A stretch of DNA of 64,000 bases. It comes from Spirosoma arboris. GTDB lineage: Bacteria > Bacteroidota > Bacteroidia > Cytophagales > Spirosomataceae. The notes below the pieces were generated by a model. That model searched no databases, was not told where the DNA came from, and saw only the letters and a list, made by a program, of their open reading frames with translations. Every line of letters starts with the position of its first letter. Position 1 is the first letter of the stretch. Of the stretch, positions 17,820 to 27,152 are shown piece by piece. Position numbers and translations under genes: made by a program. The DNA is taken from positions 310,001 through 374,000 of the forward strand of contig NZ_WPIN01000007.1 of assembly GCF_009754945.1 (NCBI RefSeq), given 5' to 3'.

Positions 17820-18977
17820 CCAATCAATATCAGAAAATATACGATTATCTTACTCGTCGGCATTCTACTAAGCTGGGGAGTGTTTGGTCTATGGTCCATC
17901 TGGCTAAACGGCGAACTGATTAAACCTGATATATCTGCAAAAGTTAGCCAGGTTGAGCAATTTGGGACTCGGTCTGGTCATGGTAATCTGTTGGGTATTC
18001 AACCCTGGATGGAGCCCGCCGATTATCAAAATGGGCTAACCTTCCGCGAAAAAATAGCCGGCTATCTGCAAACAGCAAAAGACAGTGGTCTGATTATACC
18101 TCAAAAAACGATTGTCATATTACCCGAGTATTTGGGCACATGGTTAGTTGTCATGAATGAATCGAATCGTGTGCATACTGCACACACGATTCAGGATGGC
18201 CTGACAGCAATGGTCGTAAATCATCCCATCAATTTCTGGAAGGCTTATCGAACAGTTCCTGAAAGCGTGAGCGATAAAACAAAGTATGCCGTCTTCGCCA
18301 TGAAAGCCCGACAAATGGCTTATGAATACCAACTTGCGTTCGATATGCTGGCAGCGCAGTTTGAGGTAACAATTGTAGCTGGTTCAATTTTATTACCCAA
18401 TCCATCAGTAAAAAACGGAAAGTTAGTCGTAGGCGATGGGTTGCTTTACAATGTCTCGACGGTATTCCGGCCAGATGGTAAACTAGAGCCGCAACTAATC
18501 AAAAAAGTTTACCCCATCGCCGACGAATTGCCTTTTGTTTGTCCGACAAACCCAGCAGATGTACCTGTTTTCAACACGCCCATTGGCCGATTAGGCGTCT
18601 TGGTCTGTGCCGATTCGTGGAATTCGCCTGTTTACCAAACACTAAAACAAAAAGGCGCAACCCTACTGGCCGTTCCCTCCTATTCAGCGGGTGATCACGT
18701 CTGGAAAACAATCTGGCGAGGGTATAGTGGCACTCCTACCCCAGACGATGCTCGTGATGATGTAGGAAAACTTACCGAAGGGCAAGCCTGGCTCGCTCAT
18801 GCTATGGCGGGCCGTGCCGCTCCCGAAGCGAATATTACACAAGGCATGAATGTATTCTTACGGGGTAAGCTCTGGGACTTAGGCTCCGATGGCACAACAA
18901 TCATGCTAACTGGAAAAGCGACTCCTCAAACCGCCCGGTATATCAATGGTGCCGCTATAATTTGTTTATGGCTATAA
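17820..18977 (+). CDS. Membrane-anchored carbon-nitrogen hydrolase (nitrilase superfamily)
   Basis: About 385 residues. An N-terminal hydrophobic segment (residues 8-28) anchors or exports it. The nitrilase triad is visible: Glu in VILPEYLGTW (about 105), Lys in QLIKKVYPIADE (about 228) and Cys in LGVLVCADSWN (about 263). It resembles the catalytic domain of apolipoprotein N-acyltransferase more than soluble amidases, but lacks the multiple membrane helices of Lnt. Amide substrate unknown. Start at MPINIRKY is preferred over an upstream in-frame Met at 17787. Confidence 0.72.
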   Translation, partial: PINIRKYTIILLVGILLSWGVFGLWSIWLNGELIKPDISAKVSQVEQFGTRSGHGNLLGIQPWMEPADYQNGLTFREKIAGYLQTAKDSGLIIPQKTIVILPEYLGTWLVVMNESNRVHTAHTIQDGLTAMVVNHPINFWKAYRTVPESVSDKTKYAVFAMKARQMAYEYQLAFDMLAAQFEVTIVAGSILLPNPSVKNGKLVVGDGLLYNVSTVFRPDGKLEPQLIKKVYPIADELPFVCPTNPADVPVFNTPIGRLGVLVCADSWNSPVYQTLKQKGATLLAVPSYSAGDHVWKTIWRGYSGTPTPDDARDDVGKLTEGQAWLAHAMAGRAAPEANITQGMNVFLRGKLWDLGSDGTTIMLTGKATPQTARYINGAAIICLWL

Positions 18978-19186
18978 TTTCTCAAAAAAATATATTTTGC
19001 ATTTTTCCAAGAATATTCACCCAGAAAAATAGTACACCTCTTATAAGTAATCAATTACTACTTAAGACATATAGGATTTATATCTTTTCTTATAAATGAA
19101 AAAATCTTTATTCCAGATGAGCGCGTAGGTACATCACCTTAGTTGCCAAATAACTAAGACTACAAATCACCTAACTATTTTGCTCA

Positions 19187-19909
19187 ATGGAAAACGTTAC
19201 TAATCGACCTGAGACGACATCTTCGGCAGCTAGTCGCCGGTCGTTTCTGCGAGTAGCGGGGGCAGCAGCCGTAACAGGCGGCCTGCTCACAGCTTGCTCT
19301 AATGCGGACGAATCTTCTGTCACACCTACTGGAAGTGCCCGTGCTGCTGGTACTACAGTATCATTGCCTACTGGTGATAATGGAGTCCTTGCTTTCGCTT
19401 ACGTACTGGAACAGCTCGAGGCTGCCTTCTACGAAATGGTACTTGCAAAACCATATCCAAATATGTCTGCTTCTGACATAGCACTATGGACAGACATTCG
19501 CGGTCACGAAATCATTCACCGGGCGCTTTTCAAAGCAGCTGTGGGCAAATTGGTGCCAGATTTGACATTTAATTTCTCAAGCATTGACTTCAATAACCGT
19601 GCAGACGTGTTGATTCATGCTGAGGCTTTTGAAAAAACAGGCGTAGGTGCTTACAATGGTGCAGGTAAATACATATCGAATCCAGACTATCTGACATTGG
19701 CCGGTAAGATTGTATCGGTTGAGACTCGTCACCACTCCATTCTCCGTGAGTTGCAGTATCCTTATTCAGATGCATTTGCTGGTCCAACGATCGTAACCAG
19801 CGATACGGGTTTACACCTTGCTTACGAGCCAACGTATGTGCTACCTATCGCACAGAAGTATATTCTTGAAACACTCGACGCAAGCGCATTAGTAGCCAGC
19901 CTGTCATAA
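19187..19909 (+). CDS. Tat-exported ferritin-like lipoprotein
   Basis: 240 residues. SRRSFLRVAG is a Tat signal and GGLLTACSN is a lipobox, so it is likely folded before export and lipid-anchored. The rest matches the ferritin-like (Ferritin_2/DUF4439-type) four-helix domain: LEQLEAAFYEMV (about 85), IRGHEIIHRALF (about 108), HAEAFEKTGVGAY (about 145) and SVETRHHSILREL (about 178), supplying the Glu and His residues of a di-iron site. Its partner gene begins 15 bases later with the same domain, so they probably act together. Function unknown. Confidence 0.8.
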   Translation: MENVTNRPETTSSAASRRSFLRVAGAAAVTGGLLTACSNADESSVTPTGSARAAGTTVSLPTGDNGVLAFAYVLEQLEAAFYEMVLAKPYPNMSASDIALWTDIRGHEIIHRALFKAAVGKLVPDLTFNFSSIDFNNRADVLIHAEAFEKTGVGAYNGAGKYISNPDYLTLAGKIVSVETRHHSILRELQYPYSDAFAGPTIVTSDTGLHLAYEPTYVLPIAQKYILETLDASALVASLS

Positions 19910-19923
19910 ACCTCTCAACTCCA

Positions 19924-20730
19924 ATGAACTTACAGAACATACTTAACGAAATTGAGAAGGTGGATGGCGAGATCTTTGATCGCCTGGCCCACGTCTCGCG
20001 TCGGGGCTTATTTAGCTCGTTGACTAAAAAAACGATTGCTCTGGCTGCACCAGCAGTTATGGCCTCTGCCCTGAATAAATCCTATGGTCAGGCTTTGCCA
20101 CAAGGCGTAAAGGATGTGCTTAATTTCGCCCTTGCCTTAGAGTACCTTGAGTTTACTTTCTACGATTATGGCCACAACCTGGCTATGATTCCAACTAACT
20201 ATAAGCCAGCATTTGAGCTTATTCGTCAGCACGAACAAGTACACGTTCGGTTACTGAAATCGGTACTGGGTGCAGATGCGATCGCAATGCCTAAATTTGA
20301 TTTCTCGGCTGGCGGCATATTCACCGATACGTTCACCAACTTCGCTACCTTCTCAGCTATTGCTCAGACCTTCGAAGATACCGGTGTTCGGGCTTATAAA
20401 GGTCAGGCAGGTAACTTACAAGTTGCGAAGCCAATTCTGCAAGTAGCGTTACAAATTCATGCTACCGAAGCTGCTCACGCTGCCAATGTTCGCTACATGC
20501 GGGGTCAGAAAGGCTGGATTACCGGCGGTACTGCCGCTTTGTCGGGTCTCCCATCTGTTGTCGATGGCAATTACAAAGGTGAAGAAAACACTGTACAGGC
20601 TAATGTTGATCTAGCTGCTGCACTGGCTGGCGATAATCGGATAACTCCTGCTATGGTTATGCAAGCTTTCGATGAGCCTCTGGACAAAGCTACTGTCCTG
20701 GGTCTTGTTGCGCCTTTCTTTGCAAAATAA
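19924..20730 (+). CDS. Ferritin-like domain protein, partner of the preceding gene
   Basis: 268 residues. SRRGLFSSLTKKTIALAAPAV at residues 25-45 looks like a twin-arginine export signal. The ferritin-like domain follows: LALEYLEFTFYDYG, LIRQHEQVHVRLL, QTFEDTGVRAYKG and IHATEAAHAANVR, giving Glu/His pairs for two metals. It is co-transcribed with the lipoprotein paralogue. The unit ends at a strong hairpin at 20751. Confidence 0.8.
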   Translation: MNLQNILNEIEKVDGEIFDRLAHVSRRGLFSSLTKKTIALAAPAVMASALNKSYGQALPQGVKDVLNFALALEYLEFTFYDYGHNLAMIPTNYKPAFELIRQHEQVHVRLLKSVLGADAIAMPKFDFSAGGIFTDTFTNFATFSAIAQTFEDTGVRAYKGQAGNLQVAKPILQVALQIHATEAAHAANVRYMRGQKGWITGGTAALSGLPSVVDGNYKGEENTVQANVDLAAALAGDNRITPAMVMQAFDEPLDKATVLGLVAPFFAK

Positions 20731-20750
20731 GCATATACAAATTGAGCAAT

Positions 20751-20792
20751 AACAAACAAGCCGTCGGTATGGTACCGACGGCTTGTTTGTTT
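20751..20792. terminator. Strong bidirectional terminator
   Basis: An 18-bp perfect stem (AACAAACAAGCCGTCGGT / ACCGACGGCTTGTTTGTT) with a 5-base loop lies between the convergent ferritin-like and PfkB genes and has A-rich and T-rich feet. Confidence 0.85.
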
Positions 20793-20808
20793 ACAGTATC
20801 ATCTATCT

Positions 20809-21726
20809 TTAGACCAGTCCAAAGGCCGATAGCGTAACAAATTCACTCACTCGAGACTGAATTTCTTCCTGAGTCAGATTCATAATTCGCTCAGAACCAA
20901 ATCTTTCGACACAGAATGACGCCATAGCAGAACCGTAGATGATAGCCCGCTTCATGTTGTCGAACGAGATATCGTCGGTTTTAGCCAGGTAGCCAATGAA
21001 TCCGCCAGCAAACGTATCGCCCGCTCCAGTTGGATCGAACACCTCTTCGAGCGGCAGCGCTGGAGCGAAGAAAATTTGTCCTTCGCTAAACAGCAAGGCA
21101 CCGTGTTCGCCTTTCTTGATGATAACCGTTTGGGGGCCCATCGTCCGGATTTTAGCCGCAGCTTTTACCAACGAGTACTCATGCGTTAGTTGGCGAGCTT
21201 CTTCATCATTCACCACTAAAACATCAACCAGCTTGAGCAGGCTCATTAGGTCTGGGTTGGCGATTTCGATCCAAAGATTCATCGTATCGAGTACAATGAG
21301 TTTAGGACGCTTATGCAAGCGCTCAATCACTGTTTGCTGAATAGCCGGGGCCGTGTTACCCAGCATTAAATACGTACAGTCTTGGTACGATTCAGGAATA
21401 ACTGGGTCAAAGTTTTCCATCACGTTTAATTGGACTTCTACAGTATCGCGGCTATTCATGTCGTTGTGGTACTTACCCGACCAGAAGAAGGTCTTCTCCC
21501 CTTTCCGGATCTCCAAACCTTCCGTATTGATTCCATGCTGATTGAGATCATCAATCATGCTCTGCGGAAAATCGTCGCCCACTACAGCAACCAGATTATT
21601 TTCTTTCGTGAAGTACGAAGCCGAAAGGGTAATGTAGGTGGCGGCACCGCCGATGATTTTGTCGGTCTTGCCGAACGGGGTTTCCAGGGCGTCAAATGCG
21701 ACGGAACCAACAGTTACTAAGCTCAT
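20809..21726 (-). CDS. PfkB-family sugar/nucleoside kinase
   Basis: 305 residues of ribokinase fold. The N-terminal GGAATYITLSAS (about 27) and the C-terminal signature DPTGAGDTFAGGFIGYL (about 237) with catalytic Asp are clear. It phosphorylates a carbohydrate or nucleoside with ATP; the residues that set substrate are not diagnostic. It is a single-gene unit flanked by a terminator downstream and a repeat upstream. Confidence 0.85.
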   Translation of the reverse strand: MSLVTVGSVAFDALETPFGKTDKIIGGAATYITLSASYFTKENNLVAVVGDDFPQSMIDDLNQHGINTEGLEIRKGEKTFFWSGKYHNDMNSRDTVEVQLNVMENFDPVIPESYQDCTYLMLGNTAPAIQQTVIERLHKRPKLIVLDTMNLWIEIANPDLMSLLKLVDVLVVNDEEARQLTHEYSLVKAAAKIRTMGPQTVIIKKGEHGALLFSEGQIFFAPALPLEEVFDPTGAGDTFAGGFIGYLAKTDDISFDNMKRAIIYGSAMASFCVERFGSERIMNLTQEEIQSRVSEFVTLSAFGLV

Positions 21727-21739
21727 TTATTTTTTGTTT

Positions 21740-21825
21740 GTTTCAGGTTTCAGGTTCCAGGTTTTCAACAAGTTCAAGTTTGCGGATAAACATCAACATG
21801 AAACTTGAAACATTAAACCTGAAAC
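21740..21825. repeat. Intergenic inverted repeat of the GTTTCAGGTTT type
   Basis: GTTTCAGGTTT (21740-21750) and AAACCTGAAAC (21815-21825) are inverted. Nested inside them GTTCAAGTTT faces AAACTTGAAAC, and the left arm also carries a short direct CAGGTT repeat. A related hairpin with GTTTCAAGTTC arms recurs at 30555-30603, suggesting a dispersed repeat family. Confidence 0.6.
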
Positions 21826-21829
21826 AACT

Positions 21830-23026
21830 TTATTTCTTCCGCCCAATTACCGGGCAGCGTTTAAACGGTTTGGTTTCGTCGAACAGCTTGCGGTACGTAA
21901 CGTGTGTTTTTACAATTTTCGACCCCAGTTGACTCACAAACCGAACCATGATTGGGTTGAAATCACCCACCCAGTTCATTTCCAGTTCGGTGTATTGGAA
22001 GTTCGGATTGTTATCAGCTTCATGGGGCATTCGGAGGGCGATGGCTGCTTCAACACCTTTTCCCTGATGTTCGGGAGCAACACCAAATACAACGCCAAAC
22101 GCTTTGTGGTTTGTTTTCAGCAACATATGCCACAAAAACTTCAGTTTCCCGATCAAATCAAGCTTCCCATTCACGTGCTTGAACACTTGGTTTAACTCGG
22201 GCAAGCAAACGAAAAAGGCGACTGGCTCATCAAGATAATACGCGAAGTAAATAATCTTTTCGTCGATAACTGGCTTCAGTTTTTGCATCAACAACTGCGC
22301 CTGTGCCGCCGACATCTCTTTCACCCCACTATGACCACCCCAGGCTGCATTATATATATGTCGAAATTGCTCAGCCGCTGCGGGTAACTGCTTTTTATCA
22401 ATCGTCCTGAAACTGTAATCCGGATTTTCATAAATACGTCGGGCGCGATCTTTTACTGCCTGCGACATATCGACTAACTTCGACCAGGTTGTTGGAATAC
22501 CAAACGTGAACTGTTTGAAATAATCCTTAAAGCCGTAGTTTTCAAAAAACGGAATGTAATACGGTTTTGTATAAGGCATGCAGTAATTGGGTTCCTGGTC
22601 GAAACCGTCAACCAGCAAGCCCCACCAACGGTCGCGATCACCAAAGTTGATTGGGCCGTCCATAGCTTCCATACCTCGCTGTTGAAGCCAGGATTTTCCA
22701 GCATCGAACAGCATAAAAGCAGCCTGTTGGTCGTCTACACATTCAAAAAAGCCGACTCCGCCGGTTGGCTGATCGTTGTCAAGATTTGCAATTTCGTGAT
22801 CAATAAATGCGGCTATCCGCCCAATGGTTTCAGACTTGTTGTTTAACAACAAAAAACGAACACACTCACCATGCTCAAACCGCTTGTTGCGGGATGGGTC
22901 GAATATTTCCTCAACATCAGTATCGAGCGGTCGAATCCAGCACGGATCGTTGCGATACAGACGAACAGGAAACTGAATAAATTCTTTCTGGTACTGGGCA
23001 TTTGTGCCCACTTCAACTACCTGCAT
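21830..23026 (-). CDS. Conserved GNAT-like protein, about 400 residues
   Basis: 398 residues. The N-terminal part (YQKEFIQFPVRLYRNDPCWIRPLD) and the internal HGECVRFLLLNNKSETIGRIAAF resemble a Bacteroidota family annotated as acyltransferase-like. The C-terminal FGVVFGVAPEHQGKGVEAAIALRM carries a GNAT acetyl-CoA loop. Its reaction is not known. Start MQVVEVGTN at 23026 is used because the preceding residues overlap the region upstream of the gene and look non-coding. Confidence 0.65.
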   Translation of the reverse strand: MQVVEVGTNAQYQKEFIQFPVRLYRNDPCWIRPLDTDVEEIFDPSRNKRFEHGECVRFLLLNNKSETIGRIAAFIDHEIANLDNDQPTGGVGFFECVDDQQAAFMLFDAGKSWLQQRGMEAMDGPINFGDRDRWWGLLVDGFDQEPNYCMPYTKPYYIPFFENYGFKDYFKQFTFGIPTTWSKLVDMSQAVKDRARRIYENPDYSFRTIDKKQLPAAAEQFRHIYNAAWGGHSGVKEMSAAQAQLLMQKLKPVIDEKIIYFAYYLDEPVAFFVCLPELNQVFKHVNGKLDLIGKLKFLWHMLLKTNHKAFGVVFGVAPEHQGKGVEAAIALRMPHEADNNPNFQYTELEMNWVGDFNPIMVRFVSQLGSKIVKTHVTYRKLFDETKPFKRCPVIGRKK

Positions 23027-23283
23027 CCCTAGACCTAAGTGGGCGATTTGTAAAAACAAAACGCGAATATAGCCAAAAGCTATGGGTCGTGCAGATGAGC
23101 TACCATTTTCCAACGAACAATCCGTAACTTCGCCCTCATGAACAGTATCATTTTTGCTATGCTACCTAAGGAAAACCTTGCTTTATCGACATGCTGTTGT
23201 CGCTGAACGCTTTATCTCGCCTATAGATGCCGGTCCGGCAACTCAATTCCTTTCGTAGTGTTCCCGAAATAGTCAATCTACCA

Positions 23284-24771
23284 ATGCAGCCGCTTCACTT
23301 ATACAATACGCTTTCGCGTAAAAAAGAACTATTTGAACCGATCAATGCGCCTTACGTAGGCATGTACGTTTGCGGCCCGACGGTTTATAACTACGTTCAC
23401 CTGGGCAACGTCCGTACGTTCCTCACATTTGACACGCTCTATCGATACCTGACTTTCATCGGCTATAAAGTACGGTACGTCCGTAACCTGACCGACGTTG
23501 GCCACCTGGTTGGTGATGGCGACGAAGGAGAGGATAAAATTGGGCGGATGGCCAAGCTGGAAAAGGTCGAGCCGATGGAAATCGTGCAGCGTTTTACCAA
23601 CGATTTCCATACGGTAATGGCCCAGTTCAATACATTTCCACCGAGCATTGAACCTACCGCTACGGGTCATATGGTGGAGCAAATTGAAGCCGTACAAGCA
23701 TTGCTTGCCAATGGATTAGCCTATGAATCAAACGGTTCGGTGTATTTCGACATTGAAACCTACAACAAGCGAGGTGGCAATTACGGGAAGCTATCGGGCC
23801 GGATTCTGGACGATTTGCTGAACGAAACTCGTGAACTGGATGGTCAGTCAGAAAAACGCAGTCCGCTCGATTTTGCGATCTGGAAACGTGCTGCCCCTGA
23901 ACACCTCATGCGCTGGAACTCGCCTTGGGGTGAAGGCTTTCCTGGCTGGCACCTGGAATGCACATGCATGAGTACTAAGTACTTAGGCAAACAATTCGAT
24001 ATTCATGGCGGTGGGATGGACTTAAAATTCCCACACCATGAGTGCGAAATTGCGCAGGGAGATGGCTTAAGTGGTGTTGATCCTGTTCGGTACTGGATGC
24101 ACTCGAACATGCTGACTGTCAATGGCCAGAAAATGTCGAAGTCATTGGGAAATTCATTCCTGCCCGCCGAGTTGTTTGCGGGAAATCACCCATTGCTCGA
24201 CCAGGCCTATAGCCCCATGACGGTTCGATTTTTCATGCTGCAATCGCATTACCGCAGCACACTCGATTTTTCAAATGATGCGCTTAAAGCTGCACAGAAA
24301 GGGTATCGTCGATTAGCGAATGGCTTGCGAATCGTTAAAACCCTAACCTATTCGGCAGATGAAAGTGTAACGGTGATCGAAGAAAAGCAGCAGGAGATTC
24401 GGCAGGCAGTTGAGCAGTTTTATGAAGCCATGAATGACGACTTAAATACAGCCGTTGGAATTGCTCAGCTATTTACGTTGCTGAAGTACGCCAATATGCT
24501 TTATCTGAAACAGCTTCAGGCTGCAGTCTTAGGCGAAGAGGTATTCAACTTACTGAAAGAATCATTTGTATCATTCATGAATGACGTGTTAGGTTTAAAG
24601 GAAGAAGGCACTGACAATCAGCCTATTCTGGAAGGTTTATTAACCCTTTATCGTGAATATAAGGAGCAACGCCAATACGATAAAGTCGATCAAATTCGCT
24701 CCTACTTTAAAGCGCAGGGACTGGCGATTAAAGATATGAAGCACCAGATTGACTGGGCTTATGAAGAGTAA
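23284..24771 (+). CDS. cysS: Cysteinyl-tRNA synthetase
   Basis: 495 residues, class I synthetase charging tRNA-Cys. The first zinc Cys is in VCGPTVYNYVHLGNVR (HIGH-like motif as HLGN). The other zinc ligands fall in WHLECTCMS and HHECE near residues 225-255, and the KMSKS loop is GQKMSKSLGNS near residue 283. Start MQPLHLYN is chosen over an in-frame Met 19 codons earlier that adds no family sequence. A terminator follows. Confidence 0.95.
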   Translation: MQPLHLYNTLSRKKELFEPINAPYVGMYVCGPTVYNYVHLGNVRTFLTFDTLYRYLTFIGYKVRYVRNLTDVGHLVGDGDEGEDKIGRMAKLEKVEPMEIVQRFTNDFHTVMAQFNTFPPSIEPTATGHMVEQIEAVQALLANGLAYESNGSVYFDIETYNKRGGNYGKLSGRILDDLLNETRELDGQSEKRSPLDFAIWKRAAPEHLMRWNSPWGEGFPGWHLECTCMSTKYLGKQFDIHGGGMDLKFPHHECEIAQGDGLSGVDPVRYWMHSNMLTVNGQKMSKSLGNSFLPAELFAGNHPLLDQAYSPMTVRFFMLQSHYRSTLDFSNDALKAAQKGYRRLANGLRIVKTLTYSADESVTVIEEKQQEIRQAVEQFYEAMNDDLNTAVGIAQLFTLLKYANMLYLKQLQAAVLGEEVFNLLKESFVSFMNDVLGLKEEGTDNQPILEGLLTLYREYKEQRQYDKVDQIRSYFKAQGLAIKDMKHQIDWAYEE

Positions 24772-24795
24772 GCACTCGCGCTAGAATAAACAATA

Positions 24796-24825
24796 AGTCC
24801 GGTTGAATTACAACCGGGCTTTTTT
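24796..24825 (+). terminator. Intrinsic terminator of cysS
   Basis: AGTCCGGTTG pairs with CAACCGGGCT (one T-G wobble) around AATTA, followed by six T. It lies 24 bases past the stop. Confidence 0.85.
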
Positions 24826-24910
24826 GTTAGTCAAAATCATCAGAATCATGCGTAAGTCTTTTCACTTATCCATTCTTGTTTTCTAATTATTTAAACGACT
24901 GACTTTTCGG

Positions 24911-24918
24911 TATTTTTG
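24911..24918 (+). promoter_or_regulatory. Possible -7 box for the M28 gene
   Basis: TATTTTTG fits TAnnTTTG, 79 bases before the start at 24998. No TTG is seen at the -33 distance, so support is limited. Confidence 0.35.
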
Positions 24919-24997
24919 CGGGCCGGTGCACAAAACCGACATTTAATCGTTTTTACAACATGAGATCCCGGCTTAAACGGGGTTATGTTGTTCTGTC

Positions 24998-26020
24998 ATG
25001 AAAAAAATCTTCCTTGCTTTTCTGGTTGTAGTTCTGTCAACGAGTGCCTGTCGTACGAAGCAGTCTCAGACCGACACGACACAAACTACCGAACAACCTG
25101 TTACGGTTACTGCCCCAGCTTTTAATGCCGATTCAGCCTATACGTATATTGATAAGCAGGTGAAGTTTGGGCCGCGCGTACCCAACACGCCTGCTCATGT
25201 TCAGACGGGGAATTATCTGGCGGCTAAGCTAAAGCAATTTGGCTGTACAGTTATTGAGCAAACGTTTGTGGCAAACACCTGGGATGGCAAAAAACTAAAT
25301 GCCCGTAATATTATTGGTAGTATTAATCCTGACGCAACCAAACGTATCGTGCTGGCGTCACACTGGGATTCACGCCCTCATGCCGATCAGGACCAGGACA
25401 AAGCCGATCAAACGAAGCCTGTTACAGCCGCGAATGATGGTGCCAGTGGTGTTGGTGTTCTTCTTGAACTGGCTCGTAGTATTCAGCAAAGCCAGCAGAA
25501 ACCAACCGTAGGCATCGATATTATTTTCTTCGACGCCGAAGACTGGGGTAATGGCGAAAAAGCCAGCAACGATTTTGAACAGGCCAGCGGTAATCAGTTT
25601 GATTACATCGGCTTTTGCCTAGGCTCTCGATATTGGTCTAAAAATCTGCATAAGCCCGGCTACTCAGCTTATTTTGGTATTCTATTAGATATGGTTGGGG
25701 CTAAAGGGGCTACTTTCGCCAAGGAAGGTCTTTCGATGCAGTTTGCTCCTACTGTAGTTAATAATGTCTGGCAAACGGCCAGTCGCGCCGGATACAGCCA
25801 GTATTTTGTCGATACTCCGGGCGGTCAAATCACCGACGACCACGTAGCACCCAATACCATCGCCAAAATTCCGATGATCGATATTATTCATACGAACATT
25901 ACTACTGGCGGCTTCTTTCCTGCCTGGCACACTGCCGAAGATAACATGAGCAATATTGATCGGGGTACCCTTAAAGCCGTTGGTCAGACTTTGTTGCAGG
26001 TACTTTACAATGAACAATGA
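24998..26020 (+). CDS. M28-family lipoprotein, glutaminyl cyclase/aminopeptidase type
   Basis: 340 residues with a lipoprotein signal (VVLSTSACRT). The zinc ligands of the M28 fold are in LASHWDSRPHAD (His, about 123), ANDGASGVGVLLELA (Asp, about 148) and FFDAEDWG (Glu-Asp, about 182), with a late His in PAWHTAEDN (about 312). The HWDSRPHAD and single-zinc pattern is closest to bacterial glutaminyl-peptide cyclotransferases, which form N-terminal pyroglutamate on exported proteins. The following small lipoprotein gene overlaps it by four bases. Confidence 0.82.
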   Translation: MKKIFLAFLVVVLSTSACRTKQSQTDTTQTTEQPVTVTAPAFNADSAYTYIDKQVKFGPRVPNTPAHVQTGNYLAAKLKQFGCTVIEQTFVANTWDGKKLNARNIIGSINPDATKRIVLASHWDSRPHADQDQDKADQTKPVTAANDGASGVGVLLELARSIQQSQQKPTVGIDIIFFDAEDWGNGEKASNDFEQASGNQFDYIGFCLGSRYWSKNLHKPGYSAYFGILLDMVGAKGATFAKEGLSMQFAPTVVNNVWQTASRAGYSQYFVDTPGGQITDDHVAPNTIAKIPMIDIIHTNITTGGFFPAWHTAEDNMSNIDRGTLKAVGQTLLQVLYNEQ

Positions 26021-26421
26021 GTAAACTACAGTATATAATGCGTCGACTTTCTCTCTTCGTGTTTCTTACGGGGAGTCTGTTTTCCTGTAATTCGATACCT
26101 GATCAATTCGGCAAGCTTGATTTGAAAAAATGGCGTGGTGATCGGGGTGGTTGCAATGGCGTTCGCGCTACACTTGTACCCGATTTCAGAGCTGAAATAC
26201 AAAATCTGAAAGGCAAAACAACGAACACCATCGGCGAGCTCCTTGGTCGGCCCGATATCAATCAAATTGCCGATCGTAACCAGAAGTTTTACATTTACTT
26301 TTTGGAAAAAGGCTCACACTGCGATCAGCCGGGCGTTAAATCCAATAGTCGTTCTGTAGCTATTCGTATGAGTGCGATTGGGTTGGCAACCGAAGTTACG
26401 TTTCAGAATGGCTTGCCATGA
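26017..26421 (+). CDS. Small lipoprotein of unknown function
   Basis: 134 residues with a lipobox (LTGSLFSCNS). A mid-protein stretch, IGELLGRPDINQIADRNQKFYIYFLEKGSHC, resembles a small BamE/SmpA-like outer-membrane lipoprotein fold, but this is only a visual impression. Its ATG overlaps the upstream stop (ATGA), so it is translated with the M28 lipoprotein and may partner it. Confidence 0.65.
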   Translation: MSKLQYIMRRLSLFVFLTGSLFSCNSIPDQFGKLDLKKWRGDRGGCNGVRATLVPDFRAEIQNLKGKTTNTIGELLGRPDINQIADRNQKFYIYFLEKGSHCDQPGVKSNSRSVAIRMSAIGLATEVTFQNGLP

Positions 26422-26500
26422 TTGTACCCACGGGCTTCAGCCCGTATTTAGGTGAAGATAAATTCATAAAACATCACGGGCTGAAGCCCATGGGTACAAT
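26421..26500. repeat. REP-like inverted repeat
   Basis: Arms at 26421-26445 and 26476-26500 are 25 bases long with one mismatch, built on the palindrome ACGGGCTTCAGCCCGT. It sits between convergent genes and can form a terminator-like hairpin. Confidence 0.75.
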
Positions 26501-26506
26501 TGCTCA

Positions 26507-27079
26507 TTACACGTAAAATTTTTTCCGTTCGATCATCTCTTCCACAACTTCCGGCACCATGTAGCGTATAGAGCGATTTGCGCGAATATTCTCCCGGATA
26601 AATGTTGCCGAAATATCCAGCAGGGGAGCTTCTATGATTCGAACGTTAGCGTGCGTTTTAAACGGACTTTCAACTACTCGGGGGCGCTGGTAAACGTATA
26701 AACCATAGTACTCCAGAATCTTATCGTAGTTCTTCCAATTGGCGAATTGCTCCAGATTATCCTCTCCCATAATCAAACGAAAGGTGTGCTGTGGGTATTT
26801 TTCGCTTAGGCGCGTCAAGGTATCAATCGTATAACTGGGCTTGGGCATCGAAAACTCAATATTCGTGGCTTTTAGGCGACTATTATCGGCGATGGCCCGC
26901 TCCACCATATCAAGTCGGTCGAACTCGTGCAAGAGGCTTTTAGTCTTTTTGAAGGGATTTTGGGGCGATACGACAAACCAGACCTGCTCAAGATCAGTCG
27001 TAGTCGCCATCGTATTCGCGATGATCAGATGGCCAATATGGATTGGATTAAACGAACCGAAGAATAAGCCGATTTTCAT
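26507..27079 (-). CDS. nadD: Nicotinate-nucleotide adenylyltransferase
   Basis: 190 residues. GSFNPIHIGHL at the N-terminus is the nucleotidyltransferase HxGH motif, and ISATFIREN near residue 160 is the family's ISxTxIR motif. It adenylates NaMN in NAD synthesis. Start MKIGLFFGS at 27079 is preferred; the eight codons above add nothing. It is followed upstream by gmk, a frequent Bacteroidota neighbour. Confidence 0.93.
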   Translation of the reverse strand: MKIGLFFGSFNPIHIGHLIIANTMATTTDLEQVWFVVSPQNPFKKTKSLLHEFDRLDMVERAIADNSRLKATNIEFSMPKPSYTIDTLTRLSEKYPQHTFRLIMGEDNLEQFANWKNYDKILEYYGLYVYQRPRVVESPFKTHANVRIIEAPLLDISATFIRENIRANRSIRYMVPEVVEEMIERKKFYV

Positions 27080-27152
27080 AATGTATTGATAGTCGTCAGC
27101 CAATAGGAGTTACTACTCTTAAAGCAATCACCATTGACTGACGGCTATTGAC

